A program made the position numbers and the translations under genes. A DNA stretch of 21,058 bases, taken from Syntrophaceae bacterium UBA6078. GTDB lineage: Bacteria > Desulfobacterota > Syntrophia > Syntrophales > UBA2210. Positions 14,420-21,058 of this stretch are shown in pieces; within the stretch, counting starts at the first letter, position 1, and every line of letters starts with the position of its first letter. The stretch lies in NCBI GenBank assembly GCA_002428735.1, contig DIXO01000082.1, forward strand, positions 1-21,058, written 5' to 3'. Under the pieces are notes generated by a model. It made no database searches, was not told where the DNA came from, and was given only the letters and a program-made list of their open reading frames with translations.

Positions 14420-14998
14420 ATGGGAAACAGAATGAAGATCGGAGTCAAGACGGAGGCCGAAGTCATGGGGAGAAAAAATCTTCTGGCCGCACTCGTGATG
14501 CAATCAATATGGGACGTGGAATGTTACGGCCCGGACGGGAAGAAAAAGTGGGAGAGCCTGGGCAACCACAACGTCATGACAGACGAAGGGCTGGATCATC
14601 TATTGGATGTCCTGCTTCACGGGTCAACTCAGATCACGGCATGGTACGTGGTCCCCTTCGAGGATGACTTCACGGCGGACGGAGACGAAACCTATGCCGT
14701 CCCGGGTTTCACGGAATGCACCGCCTTCACAGAGGCAAACAGGGTGGCGTATAATGAAGCAGCCTCTTCCGGGCAGTCCGTGACCAACGCCGCGAACAAG
14801 GCCAGCTTCAGCATCAATGCCACGAAAACGATCTATGGCGCGGCGCTTGTCGGTGGGGGAACGGCGGCTGACACAAAGGGAGATGCGGCAGGCGGGGGAA
14901 CGCTCCTCTGCGCGGCCAAGTTCTCCTCGTCGAAGCCATGTGAATCGGGAGACACCCTGAAAGTCACCGCCACCGTGTCCGCTCAGAACGTAGCATAA
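14420..14998 (+). CDS. Phage virion-type protein of unknown function
   Basis: A 192-residue protein containing a segment that recurs in tail-associated proteins of many phages: WDVECYGPDGKKKWESLG, HNVMTDEGLDHLLDVLL, then a WYVVPFEDDF strand and a Thr/Ala/Gly-rich beta half (ASFSINATKTIYGAALVGGG, GDTLKVTATVSAQNV). The N-terminal part looks like a conserved attachment domain and the rest like a beta sandwich. AAAGGAGTG precedes the ATG at 14420; a second in-frame Met at 14432 is possible. It is likely a tail-tip or adsorption component, by position among tail genes. Confidence 0.55.
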   Translation: MGNRMKIGVKTEAEVMGRKNLLAALVMQSIWDVECYGPDGKKKWESLGNHNVMTDEGLDHLLDVLLHGSTQITAWYVVPFEDDFTADGDETYAVPGFTECTAFTEANRVAYNEAASSGQSVTNAANKASFSINATKTIYGAALVGGGTAADTKGDAAGGGTLLCAAKFSSSKPCESGDTLKVTATVSAQNVA

Positions 14999-15013
14999 CG
15001 GGAGGAAAAGCCA

Positions 15014-15475
15014 ATGGCGAAGGGAAAGATATCAATCGCTGAAGGTGCGGATAAGGCAATCGCTTCTCACAGTTTTACCGAAGACGCAGAGACAAAGCAC
15101 GTTGAACGGGTTGCGCCGGGTGCGGGAGTTCTTACCATACCGGGGACCGCTCAGGTTGCGGAGAAGACGGAGGCCGGGGCCTATCCTGCATCCCCTGTAA
15201 GCGTGGTGGGGATGGCCGGTATCCTGATTAAGGCGAGCTTTTCGGCTACTGGCATATCGTGTGCGTACCGGGTGCAGTTATTTGATTCTGCTGACACAAT
15301 CATAAGTCAGTCGGATGAGTATGCGATAGGTAACACGGAGGTAGCCGATGGCGCCCGATACGTTGGCTCCGCTATCATTATTGACAATCGATTTATTGGA
15401 GCGGCTGGTATTAAGATTAACCTGACAACCGCTCCTGCGAGCGGTAACGTCTCATTCTTTATTTCAGGGGTGTAG
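15014..15475 (+). CDS. Beta-rich tail-associated protein, unknown function
   Basis: A 153-residue protein starting with a short basic leader (MAKGKISIAEGADKAIASHS) and followed by repeated beta segments: GAGVLTIPGTAQVAE, GMAGILIKASFSATGISCAY, RYVGSAIIIDNRFIGAAGIK, and ASGNVSFFISGV at the end. The pattern suggests a single beta sandwich. It is flanked by two other beta-rich proteins, so the three may form part of a tail-tip or fibre complex. GGGAGGAAAAG precedes the ATG. No family is recognised. Confidence 0.5.
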   Translation: MAKGKISIAEGADKAIASHSFTEDAETKHVERVAPGAGVLTIPGTAQVAEKTEAGAYPASPVSVVGMAGILIKASFSATGISCAYRVQLFDSADTIISQSDEYAIGNTEVADGARYVGSAIIIDNRFIGAAGIKINLTTAPASGNVSFFISGV

Positions 15476-15477
15476 CC

Positions 15478-16053
15478 GTGAACGAATACATTAAGACCCT
15501 GGATGATTATATCGCGCGGATCAATACGCCTGTATCGAGCGGTATCTTTTATCCCGCCACTTCCGGTGATGATGGATACTGGTGGCCCGCCGGCGCGCTT
15601 AATACCGCAAACAATTATGTGTTCTCATCGCATTCTATAGACACGATGGTAAGTTTTATCCGGTTCCCGAATGTCAATATCCCTCAAGGGGCGGTTATTT
15701 CAGAAGCCTTTCTGCGTGTTACAGCCGATGCCGCTCGATCGGGTGAATCCGTTTGTAATATCTACGCGAATGATGTTGATAATGCGTCCGCGCCCATAAA
15801 CGAAACGCAAATGGGGGCGTTGGTATATACAACGGCTTATGTGGAATGGGATCAAGAAGCCTCTTGGGGAGCAGGCACGCAATATGACAGCCCTGATATT
15901 TCTACTGTCATTCAGGAGATTGTTGACCGTGAAGGATGGGTCAGCGGCAATGCGATGACGCTTCTTCTGGATATCATTGGAACCACGTATAGCGTAATAT
16001 CATCGTATGACAGGGGGAGCGGCCTTCCCGAACTGCATATAAAGTGGGATTAA
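15478..16053 (+). CDS. DNRLRE/CBM-like beta-sandwich protein, probable receptor-binding component
   Basis: A 191-residue protein from GTG 15478, with AGGGGTG 5 bases upstream. Residues ~40-190 resemble the DNRLRE-type carbohydrate-binding sandwich: NTANNYVFSSHSIDTMVSF, IRFPNVNIPQGAVISEAFLR, VCNIYANDVDNASAPIN, YDSPDISTVIQEIVDREGWV and MTLLLDIIG. In bacteria such domains sit on secreted surface or polysaccharide-binding proteins. In this tail operon it is likely to contact the host surface. The N-terminal ~25 residues probably attach it to the tail. The match is by sequence pattern only. Confidence 0.6.
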   Translation: MNEYIKTLDDYIARINTPVSSGIFYPATSGDDGYWWPAGALNTANNYVFSSHSIDTMVSFIRFPNVNIPQGAVISEAFLRVTADAARSGESVCNIYANDVDNASAPINETQMGALVYTTAYVEWDQEASWGAGTQYDSPDISTVIQEIVDREGWVSGNAMTLLLDIIGTTYSVISSYDRGSGLPELHIKWD

Positions 16054-16101
16054 CCCTTTGCCTGGGCGGTGATAACAGCTACATGGACTGAGTAATCAAT
16101 C

Positions 16102-17091
16102 ATGCCGATCTGGAAATTTACACAGCAGGTAGCCCCATCTGGAGAGATCGCTGTTACAGCCGGTCTCTCCGTTTCGTTTGAGGCGGACACTCCGCACCGG
16201 GGGATATCGGAAACGGTCGGTCTTGCCCTTGCTGTGTCCGTTGAGCAAGTTGATTATGGAACAACTGAAGGCGTTGCCCTTGACGCCTCTTTTGAGGCCG
16301 TCGTTCTGGCGGGGGATCTGGAAGGGAAGATCGGTCTTTCCGGGGAAGCTGACGCGGAGGCCGAGTACAATCAAGGCGTGTCGGTCTCAGTTGAAATCCC
16401 CGTAACCATGGAAGGGGTCTCCCTCACTGATACCATCCCGGAAGTGATCGGGGTGGGGGAGGCATTTCAAGGGGTCACAGAGGTTACCCGGGAAATCGAA
16501 GACATAGCCGGTATTTCCTCTTCCTTCGAGGGATTCAACTGGACCGATTTTCTCCGGTTCTACGGCGATCATGCGGTCAAGCGATATTATCTCACGCTTA
16601 CTGGTGCGGAGAACGGCCTTGACGATATTGTCATTCCCTTTGCCTCTTTCCAGACCCGAATCCGGAATCAGGAGCCGACATATCTTTCTATCGTGGTCCC
16701 TGGGATGGATTATGCCGACGCCATTGTTGCCCGGCCTGACGGACAGATAGTAATCGACATGGCATATTTCTTTTCGGGTGAGGAGATGCACCGGGAAGAG
16801 ATCGTCCGGGCTGATCAGGAGACGATCGACATACACGAGGGAGGAACAAACCAGTCCATTGTTTTGACCGGCCATAAGACGATTGACTGGGGCGGAGCTA
16901 AAACGGTCTCTCTTTCCGGTGTCACCTATCGGAGAACAACGAACGGAACAACGCGGCTCCGGACGGCGATCCCGGACCTGTACTTGAAGCCGGGTGACTA
17001 CGTTTCATACGATGGCGACACGATTCAGGTTGACCAGATATCAATCTTTGTGGAATCGGCTTACAGCATGATGGAAGTGGCGGGTCAGTGA
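16102..17091 (+). CDS. Tail protein with N-terminal beta repeats
   Basis: A 329-residue protein. Residues ~15-145 consist of degenerate repeats about 18 residues apart, each ending in a strand like GLSVSFEA: AGLSVSFEA, VGLALAVSVE, GVALDASFEA, GVSVSVEIP, AGISSSFEG. This periodic pattern is typical of beta-helical or stacked-strand fibre segments. Residues ~150-329 form a different globular part (FLRFYGDHAVKRYYLTLTGA, TYLSIVVPGMDYADAIVA, IVLTGHKTIDWGGAKTVSL) resembling tail-hub-type domains. The Shine-Dalgarno is weak (GGA at 16085-16087), in contrast to the other virion genes. It overlaps no neighbour upstream but is directly followed by the next gene. Confidence 0.6.
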   Translation: MPIWKFTQQVAPSGEIAVTAGLSVSFEADTPHRGISETVGLALAVSVEQVDYGTTEGVALDASFEAVVLAGDLEGKIGLSGEADAEAEYNQGVSVSVEIPVTMEGVSLTDTIPEVIGVGEAFQGVTEVTREIEDIAGISSSFEGFNWTDFLRFYGDHAVKRYYLTLTGAENGLDDIVIPFASFQTRIRNQEPTYLSIVVPGMDYADAIVARPDGQIVIDMAYFFSGEEMHREEIVRADQETIDIHEGGTNQSIVLTGHKTIDWGGAKTVSLSGVTYRRTTNGTTRLRTAIPDLYLKPGDYVSYDGDTIQVDQISIFVESAYSMMEVAGQ

Positions 17092-17092
17092 G

Positions 17093-17692
17093 ATGGGCAA
17101 AGGGATCATCAAGTCAGGGGGGACCGGGGGACTGTATGAGGTCGAAGTCGTCCTGGAAACATCCCGGATACAGGCGGAGCTTGACCGCCTTGCCACCCGG
17201 ATATCTCAGCTTGAAACCTTGATTGCCGGTGAAACAGACGAAAAGAGAAAGAGATACTATCGACTGCTCAAGGTTTCCCTGGAAAAGAAGCAGTCTTACC
17301 TGGAGAAGTACCGGACGGAGAACCCAACTGTATCCGCGTGGTGTGCGGACTTGACGGAAAATCTTTCGGGTGAGGTTGCAACGGCGGAGATCCCGGGGGA
17401 ACGAACGTCCATCATAATTCGGCCTGGATTTACGGGGCTGGCAGAGTATGATCCATCCAGAGACGGATACCTGTCGCCGATCCTTGCCCTTTCGCCCGCT
17501 GAAACCTTTTACAACCTCGCCATGAAGCCGGGTTGGCAGAAATGGAAGCCGACCTATCGGTATGGAGTGATCACGTTCATTGACGGGGATACCTGTTCCG
17601 TTACGCTGGAGAATGCCTCAAACAGCGAAACCGGGATGGATGTCAATCAAACCGGCGTGATCCATGGTTGCCCTATCGGGTACATGACCTGA
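17093..17692 (+). CDS. Tail spike/hub-like protein, upstream part before an in-frame UGA
   Basis: 199 residues to a TGA at 17690-17692. Residues ~23-75 are predicted coiled coil (SRIQAELDRLATRISQLETL, EKRKRYYRLLKVSLEKKQSY). From ~155 it becomes the first half of an OB-fold of the kind found in phage spike and hub proteins: YRYGVITFIDGDTCSVTLEN, then HGCPIGYMT and the UGA. The second half of the OB-fold (FAVGDSVLVEF, VVIGF) follows immediately in the same frame after the stop. So the chain probably continues to 18679, either as a selenoprotein, by readthrough, or in ancestors before a nonsense mutation. Start ATG 17093 is 1 base after the preceding stop; its ribosome binding site is poor. Confidence 0.65.
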   Translation: MGKGIIKSGGTGGLYEVEVVLETSRIQAELDRLATRISQLETLIAGETDEKRKRYYRLLKVSLEKKQSYLEKYRTENPTVSAWCADLTENLSGEVATAEIPGERTSIIIRPGFTGLAEYDPSRDGYLSPILALSPAETFYNLAMKPGWQKWKPTYRYGVITFIDGDTCSVTLENASNSETGMDVNQTGVIHGCPIGYMT

Positions 17693-17723
17693 AACGGCGC
17701 GGCCTTCGCTGTCGGTGACAGCG
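17690..17723 (+). promoter_or_regulatory. In-frame UGA followed by a bacterial SECIS-like hairpin
   Basis: UGA at 17690-17692 lies between two halves of one OB-fold domain. From 17707 to 17723 there is a perfect 7-bp stem, CGCTGTC/GACAGCG, with loop GGT (17714-17716). The loop begins 21 bases after the UGA, within the range usually quoted for bacterial SECIS elements, and contains the G expected for SelB recognition. A short lower stem (CC/GG around 17703-17704 and 17728-17729) may extend it. The stem also encodes the A-V-G-D-S of the OB-fold, so it could be coincidental. Confidence 0.4.
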
Positions 17724-17725
17724 TT

Positions 17726-18679
17726 TTGGTAGAATTCCAAGGGCAGGACTGGAGTAACCCTGTGGTTATCGGTTTTAAGACAGACCCGAAGCCGTGCGGG
17801 TTCATGTTCAGGCTGACCCGGGGCGATGGTGCGCCGGTCGATAATTATCTGTATAACTATATCCGGGTATATGATTCTCTCGGGGCGTTGCAGTCAACCG
17901 CGATTTCGTTTGATTCAGACTCTCGAGTTTGGACCGTGAAACTTAGCAGTGCGGAAATCGATCCTGATGGGTATTGGGTTGAATATCTATGTGAGGACGG
18001 CATTCTTACGGGTTATCCGTATCGATACAAGACGGCTGACAAGAGGAGGCCGGAGGACAGGATTCTTCCGGGATCGTATGAAGACGTAATCCCCTTCTGG
18101 AAGATAGGGAGCATGCAGTCACCAGAGGACATCGCATATTGGGAGACGTTTCGGAATCTTGATGAAGGGGGCATGGAACACGCACCCCCTACCGGGAAAT
18201 ATGCTGTCCGTCCGGAGGCCATGGTTTACATGATTACGGAAGCCATGCGAATGAGTTTGCATGTCCAATCCTCAGTCCCGTGGAAGGCTACCTACAAGAT
18301 CAATCAGGCGTTTACAACGAACTACGAGGCTACCGGCAGGCAATACACATCTGAACCGCTTGATCGCTTTATGGATAATGACGGTACGGGCGAATCATTT
18401 ACCGGCAGCTTTACCGTCAAAAGCGATGACGAGGCATTGAGCATTTCAGGGAGTGACGGGTTGTATCCCGCAACGTCAGCTACCGGGGAGTGGCGCACTG
18501 AGACGGATTTCAATGTTTATATTGAGCTTGACTCCTTTGGTCCGTACACTGTCACCGGGAAGCCGTTGGAATGGGATGGGGGCGCATGGGTACGAGTGCC
18601 GGAGACGTGGAACTTTGCCGATTATATATTTGAAAACTTGCGCTTGGAAATGGATGTAGTCTATGAGGAAGAGGCGTGA
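17726..18679 (+). CDS. Tail spike/hub-like protein, downstream part (same frame after the UGA)
   Basis: The frame stays open from the UGA to TGA 18677-18679. As a separate gene it would have to start at TTG 17726, where the only Shine-Dalgarno-like bases are GGTGA inside the hairpin stem, so independent initiation is doubtful. Content after the UGA: completion of the OB-fold (FAVGDSVLVEFQGQDW, NPVVIGFKTDPKPCG), a beta region (YNYIRVYDSLGALQS, WTVKLSSAEIDPDGYWVEYL), and a long domain (MITEAMRMSLHVQSSVPW, GSFTVKSDDEALSISGSDGL, ELDSFGPYTVTG). Joined to the upstream part it makes one protein of about 528 codons. The likely place is the tail tip, as the last structural gene of the operon. Confidence 0.6.
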   Translation: MVEFQGQDWSNPVVIGFKTDPKPCGFMFRLTRGDGAPVDNYLYNYIRVYDSLGALQSTAISFDSDSRVWTVKLSSAEIDPDGYWVEYLCEDGILTGYPYRYKTADKRRPEDRILPGSYEDVIPFWKIGSMQSPEDIAYWETFRNLDEGGMEHAPPTGKYAVRPEAMVYMITEAMRMSLHVQSSVPWKATYKINQAFTTNYEATGRQYTSEPLDRFMDNDGTGESFTGSFTVKSDDEALSISGSDGLYPATSATGEWRTETDFNVYIELDSFGPYTVTGKPLEWDGGAWVRVPETWNFADYIFENLRLEMDVVYEEEA

Positions 18680-18746
18680 ATCCTTGCATGGGTACCGGCT
18701 TGAAGGTGAAGATGTTGACATCCTTTGCCCCGGCTTCATCGAATGA
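18663..18746 (+). CDS. Possible 27-residue ORF overlapping the end of the tail operon
   Basis: ATG 18663 to TGA 18744-18746 encodes 27 residues (MRKRRESLHGYRLEGEDVD, then ILCPGFIE). It overlaps the preceding stop and has a GGAAATGG sequence at 18645-18652. The composition looks plausible as coding, but it is very short and I recognise no family. Apart from this and an inverted repeat, 18680-18851 contains nothing I can identify. Confidence 0.2.
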   Translation: MRKRRESLHGYRLEGEDVDILCPGFIE

Positions 18747-18778
18747 ATATGGGATGGTGGGGGTAAGCTTGTGGAGAG

Positions 18779-18809
18779 ACGCTCCGGTTCAATAACATCG
18801 ATGGAGCGT
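18779..18809. other. Inverted repeat at the phage/restriction-modification junction
   Basis: ACGCTCC (18779-18785) and GGAGCGT (18803-18809) are perfect 7-bp inverted copies with a 17-base loop; CGGAG at 18812-18816 can pair with the same left arm instead. It lies between the convergent tail and hsd genes. Neither side has a T-tract, so it is not a canonical terminator; it could be a junction remnant. Confidence 0.3.
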
Positions 18810-18851
18810 AGCGGAGTTGCCAATCCGAGTTGATGTGGTAGTTAGCTGCTT

Positions 18852-19799
18852 TTATATTTCTTTACTAAACGGTAGTGTCTTGATGTATTGTTCCATAAAT
18901 TGATAATCTGGTTTCTCATTTTCAGTCACTGGAAGTTTTATGGTTGATATATTCATTCTTTCCACGTGCCATTTTCTCCCGTAATTGAAACGGTACTTTT
19001 CTAATCTAATAAGAGAAACGATAAAAAGCGCAATAAATTTATTCATTGTAAATTTTGGATATAGAACATTGACATCATCGGACGCCCAAAACGGTTTTGG
19101 TTGATAGAATGCCTCGGCTACTGAGCCGTTATAATTGACGGTGATTGTGTTTCCATCATGGATTGGCTTTTGCCCTATATATTCTCTGTATCCATTATTC
19201 GAATCTATTGAGCCAATAAAAGGTATGTTTCCCCTTTTCATGTCGGCCTTGGTGAGCCTCTTACCTTTCTTTATTTCAAATAAATCTTCCAGTTTAAACC
19301 ATTGCCAAGCGCTTGAGGTTAATTCAGGTGGTTTCTCTTTTATGAATGATTTGTTAGCACTATCATATTTGTGAACGTTGCTTTTGAGAACCCAGTTGGG
19401 TATTTCATCCTTGCTCGGTATTAAAAGGTCTGAAAGTGTCCTGTTAGCTTGGCGACCATAATTGTAACGGTACTGATTTGCGCGGATACATGCGCAGTAA
19501 AACAAATTTTCTGCTTCAGTGAGGAATATTTTCGGTGTTAAACAATAAATATGATATCCACTATAAAATGGTTCTGGTTGTAAAAATGTTTCTAAAACCG
19601 AACCACTAAGGGCCACAGTAATCGTATTGGCTGGTGTAGGTTCAACTCCACTTATTTTGCTTACTCTAGCCGAAACGCCATTATTCTTAGCCGTTCTTGA
19701 TACAAAGCTAATTCCGTTATCAACTTGCTTAAGCCTATTAAGCTCTAAACTATTTCCATATTTAATATCAAAAAGTTCAGATATTTTAGATAATTTCAT
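18852..19799 (-). CDS. hsdS: Restriction-modification specificity subunit (HsdS, BcgI-like)
   Basis: This subunit determines the DNA sequence recognised by its methyltransferase partner. Its 315 residues contain two similar target-recognition domains. The first (about residues 5-150) includes NTITVALSGSVLETFLQPEPF and YRYNYGRQANRTLSDLLIP. The second (about 165-305) includes NTITVNYNGSVAEAFYQPKPF and YRFNYGRKWHVERMNI. The short total length, the LFEIKKGKRLTKADM segment and weak central helices fit BcgI-type/compact S subunits better than classical ~400-residue HsdS. The ATG overlaps the methyltransferase stop by 4 bases (ATGA), so the two are translated together. The gene is AT-rich, unlike the phage genes to its left. 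Confidence 0.85.
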   Translation of the reverse strand: MKLSKISELFDIKYGNSLELNRLKQVDNGISFVSRTAKNNGVSARVSKISGVEPTPANTITVALSGSVLETFLQPEPFYSGYHIYCLTPKIFLTEAENLFYCACIRANQYRYNYGRQANRTLSDLLIPSKDEIPNWVLKSNVHKYDSANKSFIKEKPPELTSSAWQWFKLEDLFEIKKGKRLTKADMKRGNIPFIGSIDSNNGYREYIGQKPIHDGNTITVNYNGSVAEAFYQPKPFWASDDVNVLYPKFTMNKFIALFIVSLIRLEKYRFNYGRKWHVERMNISTIKLPVTENEKPDYQFMEQYIKTLPFSKEI

Positions 19800-21058
19800 A
19801 ACAAACCAACCCTGAGCTTAAACAGCATGTAATTCTTAACTGTTTGCTCAAATATATCTTGAGTAATTGTTGAATAGTTTGTTTCCATGTAAGCCTCAGC
19901 GCACCACTCATTTTCATGAGTTACATATTGTTTCACACATTCACCCGGAATATCATCTCGATTTCTATATGTTTCAACCCAATGATCCCTTATAGAATTC
20001 CATCGTCCATTAAAGTCAATTCGACCTTTATGTTTTGTTTTTATAAAACCATCATCTTTCCAATATCCGAACCATGTTTTTTTGTTTGTTGTTGAATGTG
20101 GAATATGAGCCTTGAAGATCATAATGCATGGCACTGTGCCAACAGGATAAAATAAATCAGTTGGCATTGACATAACTGCATCAAGGGTATGGTGATTTAA
20201 AAGTTCTTCTCTTTTGGGATGCGGCGAAATAGCACAAGACATAGGAATAATGGCAATACCGGTTCCGCCTTTAACCAGACAGTCAAGCATGTGTTTCACA
20301 AATACTAGCTCATGTAAATCTTCGTCACTTTGTGAATAAGGCGGGTTGAGCATTCCAATGTTGCATTGATGTGCCTTTATTTCCTTTGTTATTGCTTCGT
20401 CAAAGCAGCTACCTTGATGTAGATTAGCCTTACCATCACCACGTAGGATCATGTTGCTTGCTGCAAGTGCATACATGTTTGGTTGCTGTTCAACCCCTAT
20501 AAGCCCTTGATTTTTTATTTTTTCTTTGTCTTTTTTGGTCACTGCCTGTCTAAACATTTGATGCATTGCAGAGATAAGAAAACCACTTGTGCCAGCGCAA
20601 ATATCCAAAACTCGACTATCTTTTTGGACGTTTGCAAGAAGAGAAAATAGCTCCGTTATATGCCTCGGTGTTAGCACAATCCCCAATGCTTTCTTATCTC
20701 CACCGGTATACTTAAGAAATTCCCCGTAAAATTGACCTACGACATCAAAATCATTATAAACACTGATGAATGGCCATACTTTTTCATTCAACATCCGTAT
20801 TTGTTCATACAAAACGCCTTGGGGGTATTTTTTATTAGGCTTGCCAAGTTCTGGATGGACAGCAATCGATGAGTAAGGTTGAGTCATACTATATTCTTTA
20901 GAGTGAGGGATATGGGCCTTTTTGAATTCTTCTTTTATTACCCTCATCCATTCTTTTTGAAGATCACTCGGAGAATATGCATCAAAACTTTTTGCAAAAG
21001 CTTTATTTTTTAAGGCAATTAATGTGCCGCTGACCAGTAATTTCCGGTTAGGAAATTG
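19796..21058 (-). CDS. hsdM: N6-adenine DNA methyltransferase subunit (HsdM-type), partial at the right edge
   Basis: It transfers a methyl group from S-adenosylmethionine to adenine N6 at sites chosen by the adjacent S subunit. The C-terminal 420 residues are in the window; the frame is still open at 21058 (residues NRKLLVSGTLIALKNKAF lie near the edge), so the start is outside. Motif I is RVLDICAGTSGFLISAMHQM, preceded by GIVLTPRHITELF; motif IV is GMLNPPYSQSDEDLHELVF, containing the catalytic NPPY. The C-terminus (WCAEAYMETNYSTITQDIF, then QTVKNYMLFKL) resembles the S-subunit contact region of type I and BcgI-like enzymes. BcgI-like proteins carry a nuclease domain at the N-terminus, which would be beyond this window. 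No hsdR is seen here. Confidence 0.9.
   Translation of the reverse strand, partial: QFPNRKLLVSGTLIALKNKAFAKSFDAYSPSDLQKEWMRVIKEEFKKAHIPHSKEYSMTQPYSSIAVHPELGKPNKKYPQGVLYEQIRMLNEKVWPFISVYNDFDVVGQFYGEFLKYTGGDKKALGIVLTPRHITELFSLLANVQKDSRVLDICAGTSGFLISAMHQMFRQAVTKKDKEKIKNQGLIGVEQQPNMYALAASNMILRGDGKANLHQGSCFDEAITKEIKAHQCNIGMLNPPYSQSDEDLHELVFVKHMLDCLVKGGTGIAIIPMSCAISPHPKREELLNHHTLDAVMSMPTDLFYPVGTVPCIMIFKAHIPHSTTNKKTWFGYWKDDGFIKTKHKGRIDFNGRWNSIRDHWVETYRNRDDIPGECVKQYVTHENEWCAEAYMETNYSTITQDIFEQTVKNYMLFKLRVGLL

Noticed and set aside
15478..16104. Second possible readthrough: the genes at 15478 and 16102 share one frame
   Set aside because: Two stops (TAA at 16051-16053 and TAA at 16093-16095) lie between them, and the linking codons resemble no domain, so this is a normal gene boundary.
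18781..18810. tRNA-like T-arm (GGTTCAATA)
   Set aside because: The flanking bases cannot form the 5-bp T stem and no anticodon or acceptor arm is found around it.
1..21058. CRISPR array, insertion sequence, integrase or attachment site
   Set aside because: No regularly spaced repeats of CRISPR length, no transposase or recombinase signature, and no long direct repeats between the two ends were seen.

Overview
The window looks like part of the genome of a temperate, siphovirus-type phage or prophage from an anaerobic Gram-negative bacterium. A Desulfobacterota-like host is my guess, from the style of the genes and the possible selenocysteine codon; it is not shown by any marker. The phage genes are visibly GC-rich, whereas the restriction-modification genes at the right edge are clearly AT-rich, so the window has at least two origins.

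Layout. (1) 1-1681 (+): a DarT-DarG toxin-antitoxin pair. DarG (macro domain) is complete. DarT lacks its N-terminal NAD-binding part because of an in-frame stop just upstream. (2) 1682-2044: non-coding apart from two tiny possible ORFs. It holds a clear rho-independent terminator and, next to the first head gene, an array of C-rich 11-12 bp repeats. (3) 2045-8726 (+): the head and connector module: DUF6148/gpW-like protein, lambda-type portal, S49 protease with an internal start for a scaffold protein, decoration protein with an extra C-terminal domain, major capsid protein, head-tail joining protein, minor tail Z and tail terminator. (4) 8753-10384 (+): tail tube protein and the gpG/gpGT tail assembly chaperones, joined by a GGGAAAA -1 slippery site. 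(5) 10381-11649 (+): a lysis cassette (holin-like protein, GH108/PG-binding endolysin, YiiX-type papain-like hydrolase) placed inside the tail operon. (6) 11665-18679 (+): tape measure protein, then tail-tip and beta-rich receptor-binding-type proteins. The last long reading frame is interrupted by one in-frame UGA in the middle of a predicted OB-fold domain, followed by a bacterial SECIS-like hairpin. (7) 18680-18851: a short junction. (8) 18852-21058 (-): a type I/BcgI-like specificity subunit and its N6-adenine methyltransferase, the latter running off the right edge.

How it fits together. The + strand genes from 2045 to 18679 are tightly packed, often with ATGA-type overlaps, so they probably form one late transcription unit making capsid, tail and lysis proteins. 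No terminase, integrase, repressor or replication gene is in the window. Terminase would normally lie directly upstream of the portal, and here that position holds DarTG and a terminator. DarTG and the restriction-modification genes flank the morphogenesis block and look like accessory or defence cargo.

The most interesting points are the in-frame UGA with the SECIS-like stem-loop (a candidate phage tail selenoprotein), the broken DarT beside an intact DarG, the displaced lysis cassette with an unusual cysteine hydrolase, and the repeat array where terminase would be expected.
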